This document shows, piece after piece, positions 54,175 to 63,830 of a stretch of DNA of 64,000 nucleotides (the first letter of the stretch is position 1; every line of letters begins with the position of its first letter). This DNA comes from Amycolatopsis sp. A133 (GTDB lineage: Bacteria; Actinomycetota; Actinomycetes; Mycobacteriales; Pseudonocardiaceae): the NCBI RefSeq assembly GCF_031082405.1, contig NZ_JAVHJU010000017.1, positions 124,001 to 188,000 of the forward strand. Direction: 5' to 3'. The translations under genes and the position numbers were made by a program. The notes under the pieces are model-generated. The model saw only the letters and a program-made list of their open reading frames with translations. It was not told the origin of the DNA and did no database searches.

Positions 54175-54756
54175 TTACTGAGCCTTCGCCGCAGCCTTCT
54201 CGGCCTTCTTGAACGCCCGGACCTCTTGCAGCGTCTTCGGGCTCACGACGTCCGCGATCGAGCGGCGCGACCCACGATCGCCGTACGCGCCCGCTGCCTC
54301 GCGCCAGCCCTTCGGGTGGACGCCGCACTGCTTGCCCAGCAGGGCCAGGAAGATCTTCGCCTTCTGCTCGCCGTAGCCCGGCAACGCCTTCAGGCGCTTC
54401 AGCACCTCCGCGCCGTCCGGCTTGGGGCGGCCCGCCGTCCAGATGGCCTCCGCGTCGCCGTCGTAGTGCTCCACGATGTGCTGGCAGAGCGCGTGCACGC
54501 GGCGGGCCATCGAGCCGCCGTAGCGGTGGATCGCCGGCGGTGTCACGCACAGCTGGACGAACTCTTCCAGGTCGGCTTCGGCGATCTTGCGGACGTCGAA
54601 GCCGTCCATCCGGTCGGCGATCTTCCGCGGCCCGATGAAGGCGACCTCCATCGGGATCTGCTGGTCGAGCAGCATGCCGACGAGCAGCGCCACCGGGTCC
54701 TCGCTGAGCAGCCGGTCGGCCGCTTCCTCGCCGGTCAGGTGCAGTTCACGCGTCAT
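54175..54756 (-). CDS. HhH-GPD family base-excision repair protein
   Basis: The 193-residue protein starts at ATG 54756. SEDPVALLVGMLLDQQIPME is the helical start of the HhH-GPD fold, and LKRLKALPGYGEQKAKIFLA the helix-hairpin-helix. There is no 4Fe-4S cysteine set and no canonical catalytic Asp after the HhH (KTLQEVRAF follows), so activity is uncertain. Actinobacterial homologues are annotated as DNA glycosylase-like. Confidence 0.82.
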   Translation of the reverse strand: MTRELHLTGEEAADRLLSEDPVALLVGMLLDQQIPMEVAFIGPRKIADRMDGFDVRKIAEADLEEFVQLCVTPPAIHRYGGSMARRVHALCQHIVEHYDGDAEAIWTAGRPKPDGAEVLKRLKALPGYGEQKAKIFLALLGKQCGVHPKGWREAAGAYGDRGSRRSIADVVSPKTLQEVRAFKKAEKAAAKAQ

Positions 54757-54979
54757 GCGGGCCATCTTGGCAGGCCGGGCCGCCGGGCGGGACCTCCGGG
54801 AGTGCCGAGGAGACCCGGACGCGCAGCGGGCCGAGCGATCCACGTCGCCTCGAACAACACCGTGAACCCCGGGAGGCCGAGCGTAAGGAAGCTGTCACCC
54901 CGACGCGTTCTCGGCCACCCGTTCGCAGGCCTGTCCGGGGCCCGGGACGGCTCCTACCCTGGACGTGGAGGTGAAGCCC

Positions 54980-55168
54980 ATGCACGCAGGAGTAGGAGAC
55001 GAGATCCAGGTGCACGGCCGGACGGTCGGGTCGGCCGAGCAGCGCGGCGAGATCCTCGAAGTCCGTGGCCCCGACGGCGCGCCGCCCTATCTGGTGCGGT
55101 TCGCCGACGGGCACGAGGGGCTCGTCTACCCCGGGCCCGATTGTGAGGTCCAGGCCCACGCCGATTAG
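54980..55168 (+). CDS. DUF1918 small protein
   Basis: The 62-residue protein matches DUF1918 (VGDEIQVHGRTVG, GEILEVRGPDGAPPYLVRF, DGHEGLVYPGPD). ATG 54980 is preferred since GGAGG lies 8 bases before it; GTG 54965 is in frame. The family is SH3-like in fold and common in actinobacteria. Function is unknown. Confidence 0.85.
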   Translation: MHAGVGDEIQVHGRTVGSAEQRGEILEVRGPDGAPPYLVRFADGHEGLVYPGPDCEVQAHAD

Positions 55169-56343
55169 CCGACGGCGACCTGTTCCCGAGGCTCGCGGAC
55201 CCGCCCCCACGCCGAGCTCACCAGCAGCAGGGCCACGAGGGTCAGCGCGGCCGCGACCTCGGGCAGCAGCAGCGGGCCGCCCGAAGCCAGCACCGCTCCG
55301 CCGACCACGCCGGACAGGCCGACGCCGAGGTAGATCGCGGACGCGTTGAGCGAGAGCACCAGCCCGGCGTGGCCCGGCGACAGCTCGATCAGGCGGTGCT
55401 GCACCGGCGGGTTGAACGACCACGTCGCCAGTCCCCACACGAACAGCGAGATGCCGGCCGCGAGCGGCGTCACCGTCGTCAGCGGCAGCAACGCCATCAC
55501 CGCGGTGATGGCCACGGTGACCACGAGCAGCGGCGTCCGCGAGCCCCACCGGTCCGTCGCCCGGCCGCCGGCGAAGTTGCCGATCGCGCCGCCGACGCCG
55601 TAGCAGAAGAGCAGGACCGTGACGGTGGTGCCGTGCACGCCGGCCGTCGCGGCCAGCAGCGGTGACACGAACGTGTAGACCATGAACGCCGCGAGGCACG
55701 CGAGCACCGTCGTGGCCAGCATGACGAGCACCCGCGGGTCGCGGCCCGCGGCGAACCGCTCGGCCAGGCTCACCCGGGGCGGCGCGGCGACCGTCGGCAG
55801 CGCGAACCGCACGGCCAGCGCGCTCACCAGCGAAAACGCGGCGACCAGCGCGAACGCCGTCCGGTAGCCGAGGTGCTGCGAAATCAGGCTGCCGAGCGGG
55901 ACGCCGAAGATGAGCGCCACCGTCAGGCCGCCGAACACCAGCGCCACGGCGCGGCCCCGGCGCTCGGGCGCGGTCAGCTCGGCCGCCACGGCGCTCGCCG
56001 CGGGGGTGAACACCGCGGCGCCGACCGCGGTCACCACCCGGGCCACCAGGAGCGAGCCGTAGCCGGGCGCGAGCGCGGCGAACAGGTTGCCGGCGCCGGT
56101 GACGGCGAGCGCGGCGACCAGCAGCGTGCGGCGTTCCCAGGTGCCGGTGGCGGCGGCGAACAGCGGGGAACCGATCGCGTAGGCGATGGCGAAGGCGGTC
56201 ACGAGCTGCGCCGCGGCCGTGGCCGAGACGTGCAGCTCGCCGGTCAGCGCGGGCAGCAGCCCGGCGACGATGTAGCCGCTGGTCCCGACGCCGAAAGCGC
56301 CGAAGGCGAGGACCGAGATCCTCGAAGGAGCGGATGCGGACAT
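55165..56343 (-). CDS. MFS transporter, DHA1 type
   Basis: The 392-residue protein has about 12 hydrophobic segments. SGYIVAGLLPALTGEL in helix 1 and GTWERRTLLVAALA in the first loop fit the AraJ/CmlA-like export branch. It probably exports small organic compounds or drugs. The divergent ArsR gene suggests inducible expression. Its stop overlaps the DUF1918 stop by four bases. Confidence 0.88.
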   Translation of the reverse strand: MSASAPSRISVLAFGAFGVGTSGYIVAGLLPALTGELHVSATAAAQLVTAFAIAYAIGSPLFAAATGTWERRTLLVAALAVTGAGNLFAALAPGYGSLLVARVVTAVGAAVFTPAASAVAAELTAPERRGRAVALVFGGLTVALIFGVPLGSLISQHLGYRTAFALVAAFSLVSALAVRFALPTVAAPPRVSLAERFAAGRDPRVLVMLATTVLACLAAFMVYTFVSPLLAATAGVHGTTVTVLLFCYGVGGAIGNFAGGRATDRWGSRTPLLVVTVAITAVMALLPLTTVTPLAAGISLFVWGLATWSFNPPVQHRLIELSPGHAGLVLSLNASAIYLGVGLSGVVGGAVLASGGPLLLPEVAAALTLVALLLVSSAWGRVREPREQVAVG

Positions 56344-56387
56344 GGGCTGGGCCCCCAAAGCGAAGCAGGGATAAGTTCGATGAACGT

Positions 56388-56413
56388 CGTAGTTCGACAG
56401 TCACCGTACTACG
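56388..56413. promoter_or_regulatory. Candidate ArsR operator between transporter and regulator
   Basis: CGTAGT and ACTACG inverted arms are separated by 14 bases in the 109-base divergent region, with a further CGTCGTAC before the regulator start. ArsR-type regulators bind such sites to repress both genes. Confidence 0.4.
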
Positions 56414-56452
56414 CCGCTGCCACAATTTCGACCGGCGTCGTACAATGGGCAG

Positions 56453-56776
56453 ATGGCCAAGACCGACACGCTGCCTCCGATCGCCCACCCGGCCCGGGAG
56501 GAGATCACCGTCGAAGGCGTCCTCCGCGCCCTCGCCGACCCGGTGCGGCTGGCCATCGTCCGGCAGCTGGCGGGCACCGGGCAGGAGATCGCGTGCGGCG
56601 GGCTCACCGTGCCAGTGACGAAGTCCACACTCACCCACCACTTGAGCATCCTGCGCCAGGCCGGTGTCGTCGCCGGCCGCCAGGAAGGCACCACGCGGTT
56701 CAACTCGTTGCGCCGCAACGACCTCGACGCGTTGTTCCCGGGCCTGCTGGCCGGAGTTCTGGCCGCTCCGCGCTGA
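56453..56776 (+). CDS. ArsR-family transcriptional regulator
   Basis: The 107-residue winged-helix protein has RALADPVRLAIVRQLAGTGQ, then TKSTLTHHLSILRQAGVVAG, then the wing RQEGTTRFNSLR. Only one cysteine (ACGG) is present, so classical metal sensing is not clear. It is divergent from an MFS exporter gene and probably represses it. Confidence 0.9.
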   Translation: MAKTDTLPPIAHPAREEITVEGVLRALADPVRLAIVRQLAGTGQEIACGGLTVPVTKSTLTHHLSILRQAGVVAGRQEGTTRFNSLRRNDLDALFPGLLAGVLAAPR

Positions 56777-56927
56777 TCAGCGCGTTACGGTGTGGATCGT
56801 CACGCGATATCGGGATGACAACGACCCCCTTCGCTTGTTGGACTGGGCGTAGGCAGCTCACGGCGCTGGGGCCGATCGGCTGCTTTCTTTTTGCCCCTCT
56901 ACTGAACCGATCCAGAACCTAGGCTCA

Positions 56928-56939
56928 GTAATCGATTAC
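56928..56939. promoter_or_regulatory. 12-bp palindrome before an MFS gene
   Basis: GTAATCGATTAC is a perfect, AT-rich palindrome about 20 bases before the transporter start. It could be an operator. Confidence 0.35.
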
Positions 56940-56958
56940 CCACCCTGGAAGGAGTGCC

Positions 56959-58143
56959 GTGCCCGTCGCGCTGCTCGCGCTCGCCATCGGAGCTTTCGGC
57001 ATCGGGACCACCGAGTTCGTCATGATGGGCGTGCTGCCCCAGGCGGCCGCCGACTTCGGCGTCGACATCCCGACCGCCGGCTACCTCATCTCCGGTTACG
57101 CCCTCGGCGTCGTCATCGGCGCCCCCCTGCTCACCGCGCTCGCCGTCCGGTTGCCGCGCAAGACCATGCTGCTGGCCATGATGGGCCTGTTCACGCTGGG
57201 CAACGCCCTCTTCGCGCTGTCGCCCAACCAGGAGTTCGGCGTCGCGTTCCGGTTCCTCGCCGGCCTGCCCCACGGCGCGTTCTTCGGCGCCGGCGCGGTC
57301 GTCGCCTCGAGCCTCGTCGGCCCCGGCGAGCGCGCCAAGGCCGTGTCCATGATGTTCCTCGGCCTGACCCTGGCGAACGTCATCGGCGTGCCGCTGGGCA
57401 CGCTGCTGGGCCAGCAGGTCGGCTGGCGCGCCACCTTCGGCGTCGTCGCCGTGATCGGGCTGGTCGCCGCCGCCGCCATCGCAAAACTCGTCCCGCACCA
57501 GGGCAAGCCCGCCGCCGAAGCGTCGCTGAAGAACGAGCTCGGCGCGTTCAAGCGCCCGCAGGTGCACCTGGCGCTGGCGATCGTCACGTTCGGGCTGGGC
57601 GGCGTGTTCGCCTGCCTGTCCTACATCACGCCGATGCTGACCGACGTCGCCGGCTACTCGCCGTCGAACGTCACCCTGCTGCTGTCGCTGGCCGGGGTCG
57701 GCATGACGATCGGCAACCTGCTCGGCGGCCGGCTGGCCGACCGCGCGCTGATGCCGGGCCTCTACATCGCGCTCCTGGCGCTGGCGTCGGTGCTGGGCAT
57801 CTTCACCATCACCGCCCAGGGCAAGGTCGGCGCGGCGATCACGATCTTCTTCGTCGGCGTCGCCGGGTTCATGATCGGCCCGATGATGCAGGCGCGGATC
57901 ATGGAGAAGGCGGGCGGCACTCCGTCCCTGGTGTCGGCCGCCGTCCAGTCCGCGTTCAACATCGCCAACTCGATCGGCGCCTACCTCGGTGGCCTGGTGA
58001 TCGCGGGCGGCCTCGGCCTGGTCGCCCCCAACTGGGTCGGCGCCCTCCTGGCCGTCTTCGGCCTCACCTTGGCGATCGTCTCGGGCACCCTCGACCGTCG
58101 CGAAGCCCGCGCCGAACGCCGCGAACTCGCCCTAGCTTCCTGA
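56959..58143 (+). CDS. MFS transporter, AraJ-like DHA1 type
   Basis: The 394-residue protein starts at GTG 56959 after GGAAGGAG. It has about 12 hydrophobic segments, with GIGTTEFVMMGVLPQAAADF in helix 1 and RLPRKTMLLAMMGLFTLGN in the first loop. GVPLGTLLGQQVGWRATF is the fifth-helix region of exporters such as AraJ/YdhP. Its substrate is unknown. The 38-base palindrome at 58153 follows its stop. Confidence 0.9.
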   Translation: MPVALLALAIGAFGIGTTEFVMMGVLPQAAADFGVDIPTAGYLISGYALGVVIGAPLLTALAVRLPRKTMLLAMMGLFTLGNALFALSPNQEFGVAFRFLAGLPHGAFFGAGAVVASSLVGPGERAKAVSMMFLGLTLANVIGVPLGTLLGQQVGWRATFGVVAVIGLVAAAAIAKLVPHQGKPAAEASLKNELGAFKRPQVHLALAIVTFGLGGVFACLSYITPMLTDVAGYSPSNVTLLLSLAGVGMTIGNLLGGRLADRALMPGLYIALLALASVLGIFTITAQGKVGAAITIFFVGVAGFMIGPMMQARIMEKAGGTPSLVSAAVQSAFNIANSIGAYLGGLVIAGGLGLVAPNWVGALLAVFGLTLAIVSGTLDRREARAERRELALAS

Positions 58144-58152
58144 CAGTCACTC

Positions 58153-58190
58153 CCAAAAGCGGAGCTTTCACGTGAAAGCTCCGCTTTTGG
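58153..58190. repeat. TTTCACGTGAAA palindrome family, copy 3 (38 bp)
   Basis: A perfect 38-base palindrome begins CCAAAAGCGGAGCTTTCACG and shares the core GAGCTTTCACGTGAAAGCTC with copy 2 at 24903-24926. It lies between convergent transporter and DUF3017 genes and could terminate both. Confidence 0.88.
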
Positions 58191-58197
58191 CGGTTGT

Positions 58198-58521
58198 TCA
58201 AGAAGAGCTGAGGGGGCCGCCGATGATCGTCAGGGCGACGTACAGCACCGCGGCCGCGAGCGCGGTGAACGTCACGATGTCGACGACCTTGCCGCGGATG
58301 GCGAGCAGGCCCGCCTTGGCCGTCGGCAGCACCGCCCGCAGCACCGCGGCGAGGAGGAGGGCGACGCCGATCAGCCCCGCGCCCTCCCGCCAGTGGTACT
58401 GGAAGATCCGCAGCGCGGCGACGGCCACCACCAGCAGCACCGCCGCGAACGGCAGCTGGGCGAAGCGGCCCGGCCTGCTCCGGCGGCCGTCCAGGTCCCG
58501 CCGGTCTTCGGTCATCGTCAT
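58198..58521 (-). CDS. DUF3017 membrane protein
   Basis: The 107-residue protein starts at ATG 58521, overlapping the folD stop (ATGA). Three hydrophobic segments follow a charged N-terminus ([16 protein letters not shown]). DUF3017 genes lie next to folD in many actinobacteria. Function is unknown. Confidence 0.85.
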   Translation of the reverse strand: MTMTEDRRDLDGRRSRPGRFAQLPFAAVLLVVAVAALRIFQYHWREGAGLIGVALLLAAVLRAVLPTAKAGLLAIRGKVVDIVTFTALAAAVLYVALTIIGGPLSSS

Positions 58522-59375
58522 CGGTCCCGGAGCGAGCGCTCCGCCGCTTCGACGACGTTGCTGACGAGCATCGCCCTGGTCATCGGGCCGACCCCGCCCG
58601 GGTTCGGCGAAATCCAGCCGGCGACCTCGGCGACACCCGGGTGGACGTCGCCGGTGAGCTTGCCGTCCACATGGGACACGCCGACGTCGAGCACCGCGGC
58701 GCCCGGGGCGACCATGTCCGGCGTGATGATCCCCGGCACCCCGGCCGCGGCGACCACGACGTCGGCGCGGCGGACCTCGGCGGCGAGGTCGCGGGTGCCG
58801 GTGTGGCACAGGGTCACGGTGGCGTTCTCGCTGCGGCGGGTCAGCAGCAGGCCCAGCGTGCGGCCGACGGTGATGCCGCGGCCGACCACGGTGACGCGCG
58901 CGCCGTTCAGCTCGACGCCGTGGCGCTTGAGCAGCTCGATGATCCCGTACGGCGTGCACGGCAGCGCACCCCGCTGGCCCAGCACGAGCCGGCCGAGGCT
59001 GACCGGGGCAAGGCCGTCGGCGTCCTTCTCCGGGTCGATCCGCTCGAGCACGCGGTTCGCGTCGAGGTGCTTCGGCAGCGGCAGCTGCACGATGTAGCCG
59101 TGGCAGGCCGGGTCGGCGTTCAGCTCGTCGATGACGGCTTCGAGCTTCTCCTGGGTGATGTCGGCCGGCAGGTCGCGGCGGATCGAGTTGACCCCGATCT
59201 TGCCGCTGTCGGCGTGCTTCATCCGCACGTACGAGTGCGAGCCGGGGTCGTCGCCGACCAGGACGGTGCCCAGCCCCGGCGTCACCCCCTTCGCGGCGAG
59301 GGCCGCGACGCGGGGCTCGAGCTCCGCGAAAATGGCGTTCTTGGTGGCCTTGCCGTCGAGAATCTTCGCCGTCAC
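58518..59375 (-). CDS. folD: Methylenetetrahydrofolate dehydrogenase/cyclohydrolase
   Basis: The 285-residue bifunctional enzyme interconverts methylene-, methenyl- and formyl-tetrahydrofolate. [20 protein letters not shown] contains the catalytic Tyr and Lys. [13 protein letters not shown] and [11 protein letters not shown] are folate-binding, [19 protein letters not shown] binds NADP, and [15 protein letters not shown] is the C-terminal signature. GTG 59375 was chosen; ATG 59384 is three codons upstream. Confidence 0.96.
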   Translation of the reverse strand: MTAKILDGKATKNAIFAELEPRVAALAAKGVTPGLGTVLVGDDPGSHSYVRMKHADSGKIGVNSIRRDLPADITQEKLEAVIDELNADPACHGYIVQLPLPKHLDANRVLERIDPEKDADGLAPVSLGRLVLGQRGALPCTPYGIIELLKRHGVELNGARVTVVGRGITVGRTLGLLLTRRSENATVTLCHTGTRDLAAEVRRADVVVAAAGVPGIITPDMVAPGAAVLDVGVSHVDGKLTGDVHPGVAEVAGWISPNPGGVGPMTRAMLVSNVVEAAERSLRDR

Positions 59376-59562
59376 GGGCCCCATTCTGGCAAAGCGACCC
59401 CCGCGCGTCGCTTCCAGGCGCGGATGGTCGCAGCCCGTAGAGTGGCCGCTACCCCACACGGTCCATTCGCGACGATGCCCGCGATCAAGCTGTGATCTAC
59501 CGCACGTCGCATCACCCGAGGTCAGGCACTGTGCCACCGGGTGAGCGAGCGGCAAAACCCAC

Positions 59563-62500
59563 ATGCGGGGTGCACTCACGCGCGCGAGCAGTCAAAATGT
59601 GCGGGTGGCACAACCGACGACGCAGCTGAACGCGACCGAGCAGGACACCCTGGTCAAGCAGATCGGACTTGCCCTGCTCCGTGCCGCCCCGCGCGACTGG
59701 CGCAAGGTCACCGCGGAGTACCGAGCCGTCGGCAGGTACCACGAGCTGACCGGCGAGATCGTGACCGAGGACGGCACGGTGCACGAGTGGCTCGCCACCC
59801 ACGACATCGCGACCCTGTTCGGCAGGCTCCGCGGCGGCATGTACCGCGACGGCCGCGGAACGTGGTTCAACGCGCGCTACCAGCTCGACCACCCGTCCAG
59901 CTACAACCTCGAGTACAACCGCGACGAACCGGTGTGGAACCTCGCGCCGCCGCCGCAGGCCTACTCCGACGAGCTGCGGATGTTCCCGCGCACCGAGGAG
60001 AACGTGCCCGAATGGCTGATCCGGCGGATGTCCGGGCTCGGCCCGGAGCAGCCGGGGCCGCACTTCCGGATCGCCCGGATCTTCGACACCGTCGGCCCGG
60101 CGGGCCGCCCGGTGATCAACCGCCCCGACCTCGAGGTCGAGGAGCAGGACCGGCTGCTGGAGTACCTCGAGCACGCACCGCTGGTGGTGCCCGAGCGCGG
60201 CTACGACATCGACCGGCTGGCCGCGACGCCGGAGGCCACCGTCCCGGTCGCCTTCCACAGCGACGGCCAGTGGATCTGGCCCGCCGCCGTCAACTTCTAC
60301 CTCCACAAGTACGGCGTTTCACCCGAACCGGACCTGGTCGAGCACGTCCGCGCGGTCGGCTTCGCGCTGCCGCCGGTGGACGAGCCGACGCTGCAGGCCG
60401 CCGCCGCGTACCTGACCCGGGGCAACCAGCCGCCGCAGCAGCGCCCGGCCGGGCCGCCGCTCGGCGCACCCCCGCCCGGCGCGCCGCCCCAGGGCCCGCC
60501 CCCGCAACAGCCGGTGCCGCCGCAGCAGCAGCAGGCCCCGGCGGGCCCGCCGCCCGCCGCGCCGCCGCAGCACCAGGAGCCGCCCGCCCCGGCGGAGGTG
60601 CCGCTCGCGGTGCACGCCCCGGCCGAGCCGGAAGCGCCGGCCGAAGAGCACGAATACGTCGAAGAGGGCTACGACGACCAGGAGTTCGACGACCGCTTCG
60701 CCGAAGAGGACAACCAATACGGCGAAGAGGAGTACGCCCACCCCGAGCACGCCGCCGGGACGAACGGCTCGTCGCCGGAACCGGGCCGGGTGCCCGACCT
60801 CGAGGAGACCGCGGAGTACGTCCCCGACCAGCCGATCGGCCAGGAGCAGCAGCCGCCGCGGGACGGCGAGCCCTTCCCGCGTCACGACGACGAGCACGCC
60901 GCGTTCCAGCCGCCGCGGGAGGACGCCTTCCCGTCCGGCCCGGCCGACGGGCCGGTGTTCGAGCCGGGTCCGGCCCGGCACGAGGAGGACCAGGACGAGC
61001 CGTCGCACGCGGCGTTCGAGTCCGGTCCGGCCGGCCGGGACGACGAAGCGGGGCACGCGTTCGACTCCGGTCAGGCGGAGGCGTTCCCGGCCGGCCGGGC
61101 GGACGCGGCGTCGCACGCGGCCTTCCAGCCGCGGCCGGACGACGAGCCGTCGCACGCGTTCCAGTCCGGCCTGCCGCCCCGGCCGGAAGAAGCCTTCCCG
61201 CCCGGCCAGCCGCCACGCCACGACGACGAACCGGCCCACGCGGCCTTCCAGCCGCCCCGGCACGACGACGAGCCTCCGCAGGCCTTCCAGCCCCCGGGCC
61301 AGCCGGCCCGGGCGGCCGACGAGCACGCGTTCCAGCCCCCCGGTCAGCCGGCCCGGCACGACGAGGAGCCGTCGCACGCCTTCCAGCCGCCCGGCCGGCC
61401 CGCCGACGAGCACGCTTTCCAGCCGTCCCGGCGGGAGCAGCCGGCGTTCGACCCCGGCCCGCCGACGATGATCACCCAGCCCGAGGTGCCCGGGGTGCTG
61501 CCGGTGCCGGAACCTCCGGCCGCCCAGGCGGAGCCGCCGCAGCAGGCGCCCCGGACGGGCCGCCGGGCGCTGCGCCGCGAGACCCCGGACCACCCGGTGC
61601 TCGCCGGCCTGCAGGCCAAGCTGGACGAGCTCGACGTGCCCGAAAGCGGCTACAAGCTGGGCGAACCCGCCGAGCACGGGTGGAGCGTCGAGCAGGTCGA
61701 GGACGGCTGGCGCGTCGGCTGGTACGACGGCAAGCTCAGCAACCCGGCGGTGTTCGGCGACGCCGAAGACGCGGCCGCGTTCATGCTCGGCAAGCTGCTG
61801 CTCAACCCGGAGGGCCACCTGCCCCCCGAAGAGCCGCCCGCGCCGGAACCCGAGCCCGAACCGGAGCCGGCGCCGCAGCGGGTCGTCGCGACGCTGTCGC
61901 CGGAGATCGCGACCGGCTCGTACCCGGTCCGCAAGCCCGAGCCGGTGCCCGCGCAGGAACAGACGGCGTTCACCAGCACCGACGAGCTGTTCGGCGACCT
62001 CGAGGACGACGAGCCGCCGGCCCCGCCGCGCCGGCCCGCCCCGCCGGCCCCGGTTCCGGCCGGGCCGGGACCGCAGCCGGCGCAGCAGCAGGCCGGTCCG
62101 CCGCCCGCGGCCCCCGCGCCGCCCCGGCGCGAACCGCCGTCGGCGCCGACCGTCCTGGCCCCGGTGCCGCAGGGCGTCCTGCCGGTCCCGCCCACGCCCC
62201 CGCCCGCGCTGCCGCGCCGGGAGGAGCCGGCCCGCCCGGCCGTCAACGGCGGCGGTGGCGGTGGCGGTGGCCAGCAGCAGTGGCCGATCGGCCCGATGGC
62301 CGGCGAGCCGCCGCTGACGCTGTTCCGCGGCAAGGAGCTGCGCGAGCTGCCCGCAGGCAGCGAGCTGGACCGCTTCGGCGGCCCGAACGGCAACCTGACG
62401 TACGCGGCGGGCACGCCGTTCGCCGAGCGGTCGCTGGTGCCGGAGTGGGTCAACCGGCCGTACCACGTCTACCGGGTGCAGCGGCCGCTGGAGGCGCTGG

Positions 62501-62631
62501 CCGGGGTCGCGATCCCGTGGTTCAACCAGCCGGGCGGCGGGTCGGCCTACCTGCTGCCGGCGTCGATCGAGGAGCTGCTGGCCGAGGGCGACCTGATCGA
62601 GCTCGATCCGGGCGAACCCCCGATCGACTGA
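59563..62631 (+). CDS. Large multidomain protein with C-terminal TNT NAD+ glycohydrolase domain
   Basis: The 1022-residue protein has four parts. Residues about 15-290 form a globular domain ([20 protein letters not shown]) resembling immunity-type folds. Residues 290-650 are Pro/Gln-rich then acidic, with repeats around [17 protein letters not shown]. Residues 650-735 form a second small domain ([20 protein letters not shown]). Residues 917-1022 are a TNT domain: [26 protein letters not shown] and [14 protein letters not shown], with Gln989 where CpnT has its essential Gln. TNT of M. tuberculosis CpnT hydrolyses NAD+. No signal peptide or WXG motif is seen. GTG 59605 is a possible later start. 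Confidence 0.85.
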   Translation: MRGALTRASSQNVRVAQPTTQLNATEQDTLVKQIGLALLRAAPRDWRKVTAEYRAVGRYHELTGEIVTEDGTVHEWLATHDIATLFGRLRGGMYRDGRGTWFNARYQLDHPSSYNLEYNRDEPVWNLAPPPQAYSDELRMFPRTEENVPEWLIRRMSGLGPEQPGPHFRIARIFDTVGPAGRPVINRPDLEVEEQDRLLEYLEHAPLVVPERGYDIDRLAATPEATVPVAFHSDGQWIWPAAVNFYLHKYGVSPEPDLVEHVRAVGFALPPVDEPTLQAAAAYLTRGNQPPQQRPAGPPLGAPPPGAPPQGPPPQQPVPPQQQQAPAGPPPAAPPQHQEPPAPAEVPLAVHAPAEPEAPAEEHEYVEEGYDDQEFDDRFAEEDNQYGEEEYAHPEHAAGTNGSSPEPGRVPDLEETAEYVPDQPIGQEQQPPRDGEPFPRHDDEHAAFQPPREDAFPSGPADGPVFEPGPARHEEDQDEPSHAAFESGPAGRDDEAGHAFDSGQAEAFPAGRADAASHAAFQPRPDDEPSHAFQSGLPPRPEEAFPPGQPPRHDDEPAHAAFQPPRHDDEPPQAFQPPGQPARAADEHAFQPPGQPARHDEEPSHAFQPPGRPADEHAFQPSRREQPAFDPGPPTMITQPEVPGVLPVPEPPAAQAEPPQQAPRTGRRALRRETPDHPVLAGLQAKLDELDVPESGYKLGEPAEHGWSVEQVEDGWRVGWYDGKLSNPAVFGDAEDAAAFMLGKLLLNPEGHLPPEEPPAPEPEPEPEPAPQRVVATLSPEIATGSYPVRKPEPVPAQEQTAFTSTDELFGDLEDDEPPAPPRRPAPPAPVPAGPGPQPAQQQAGPPPAAPAPPRREPPSAPTVLAPVPQGVLPVPPTPPPALPRREEPARPAVNGGGGGGGGQQQWPIGPMAGEPPLTLFRGKELRELPAGSELDRFGGPNGNLTYAAGTPFAERSLVPEWVNRPYHVYRVQRPLEALAGVAIPWFNQPGGGSAYLLPASIEELLAEGDLIELDPGEPPID

Positions 62632-62638
62632 AGTGCTT

Positions 62639-62672
62639 CGAAGGCCCCGGCAGCGCGCTGCCGGGGCCTTCG
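62639..62672. terminator. Two-way terminator between TNT and pentapeptide genes
   Basis: Perfect 16-base arms starting CGAAGGCCCCGGCAGC surround a 2-base loop, between the two convergent stops. Confidence 0.85.
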
Positions 62673-62677
62673 TGTGT

Positions 62678-63265
62678 TCAGCGGATGACGAGACCGTGGG
62701 CGGCCGCGAAGGCGATCGCCGTTTCGACGTCCACCTCGGCGCCCCGCAGGTCGGCCTGCACCAGCGCGTTCGCGTCCAGCCGCGCGCCGCGCAAGTCGGC
62801 GCCCTCGAGCTTCGCGCCCTGCAGGCGGGCGCCGGTCAGGTCGCTGCCGCGGAGGTCGGCGCCGGTGAGGTCGGCTTCCATCAGGTTGGCTTCCCGCAGC
62901 CGCAGGCCCGAAAGCCCCAGCCTGCGCAGCCGCGCCTTCGCCAGCGACGCCAGCGACAGGTCGCACTCGGTGAGCGCGATCCCGCCGAACCCGCTGTCGC
63001 TGAACGACGTGCCCAGCAGCGAACACGCCGTCCAGCGGCTTTCGGCGAGCACCGTGCGGTCGAAGGTGCACGAGCGGAACGCCGACGCGTCGTGGCGCGA
63101 GCGCGAGAGGTCGGCCCGGGTGAACACGCAGTCGTCGAAGGTGCAGCCGCGGGTCCGCAGGCCGCTCAGGTCCGCCCCGGCGAAGTCGCAGCCGGTGAAC
63201 CGCCGCTTTTCCCACCACTGCCCCGACAACACCGCTTCGCGGTAGTCCTCCCCGGTCTCCAGCAC
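62678..63265 (-). CDS. Pentapeptide-repeat protein
   Basis: The roughly 195-residue protein is made of A(D/N)LXX-type repeats, clearest in ADLTGADLRGSDLTGARLQG. It should form a right-handed beta-helix, as in Qnr/McbG proteins, but the function cannot be read. Start GTG 63265 (VLETGEDYREAVLSG) avoids overlap with the VOC gene; GTG 63304 is 13 codons upstream. It is convergent with the TNT-domain gene, so a role as its immunity factor is unlikely on position alone. Confidence 0.85.
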   Translation of the reverse strand: MLETGEDYREAVLSGQWWEKRRFTGCDFAGADLSGLRTRGCTFDDCVFTRADLSRSRHDASAFRSCTFDRTVLAESRWTACSLLGTSFSDSGFGGIALTECDLSLASLAKARLRRLGLSGLRLREANLMEADLTGADLRGSDLTGARLQGAKLEGADLRGARLDANALVQADLRGAEVDVETAIAFAAAHGLVIR

Positions 63266-63290
63266 GGGCCCCAGGGTGCCACACCGGCGA

Positions 63291-63758
63291 TCAGAGCTTC
63301 GCACCCTGGACGTAGTTCATCGCCGCGATGTATTCGGGAAGTTGCGCGCGTCGCATCATTTCGGCTTCGTCCAAGTTCTCCAGCCGGGTCTGGATCCACC
63401 AGAGGTTGCCGAAGGGGTCGCGGACGCGCCCGACCCGATCGCCGAAGAACAAGACTGTCTGGCGAGTCACCTCGGTCGCGCCCGCTTCGATCGCGCGTCG
63501 CTGGGTCACTTCGCTGTCCGGCACGTAGAGCCGCAAGAACGCCGGAGTGGGAGCCCAGTCGCCAGGGGCGTCGAAGGCCATCACCACGGCGTCGCCGATG
63601 CGGACTTCGGCGTGCCCGATCTTCCCGTCCTCGCCGACGACCCGGCCGAGCTCCTCGGCGTCGAAGGCTCGCTTCAGGAAGCCGAGCAGGCCGTCGGTGT
63701 CGCGGCCGATGATCCACGGGGTGACCGTCGTGTAGCCGTCGGGAACGGGGTTGACCAT
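63291..63758 (-). CDS. VOC (glyoxalase/PhnB-like) family protein
   Basis: The 155-residue protein has two VOC half-folds: YTTVTPWIIGRDTDGLLGFL and DRVGRVRDPFGNLWWIQTRL. The PhnB-like layout usually binds a metal, but the ligand positions are not all clear. It is divergent from an AraC-type regulator gene with a 72-base gap. Substrate is unknown. Confidence 0.85.
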   Translation of the reverse strand: MVNPVPDGYTTVTPWIIGRDTDGLLGFLKRAFDAEELGRVVGEDGKIGHAEVRIGDAVVMAFDAPGDWAPTPAFLRLYVPDSEVTQRRAIEAGATEVTRQTVLFFGDRVGRVRDPFGNLWWIQTRLENLDEAEMMRRAQLPEYIAAMNYVQGAKL

Positions 63759-63799
63759 GTTTCCTCCTCGGTTCGTCCCGGGAACTTAGGACCGAAATA

Positions 63800-63814
63800 G
63801 GTCAGGTTCTGACC
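63800..63814. promoter_or_regulatory. Small inverted repeat in the VOC/AraC divergent region
   Basis: GGTCAGGTTCTGACC has 6-base arms and a 3-base spacer, 16 bases before the AraC-type start. It could be an operator for that regulator. Confidence 0.35.
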
Positions 63815-63830
63815 GCTGCATACTGGCGGC

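Noticed and set aside
60430..61440. Repeated GC-rich units that look like a repeat array
   Set aside because: The units are codon-phased and encode the Pro/Gln and acidic low-complexity linker of the TNT protein; spacing is irregular and there are no cas genes, so it is not a CRISPR array.
59541..63245. Very long second open frame through the TNT region
   Set aside because: It is Arg/Ala/Pro-only shadow translation of the real frame, which alone carries recognised domains.
62678..63265. Pentapeptide-repeat protein as immunity factor of the TNT protein
   Set aside because: It is convergent, separated by a strong two-way terminator, and pentapeptide proteins are not known TNT inhibitors.
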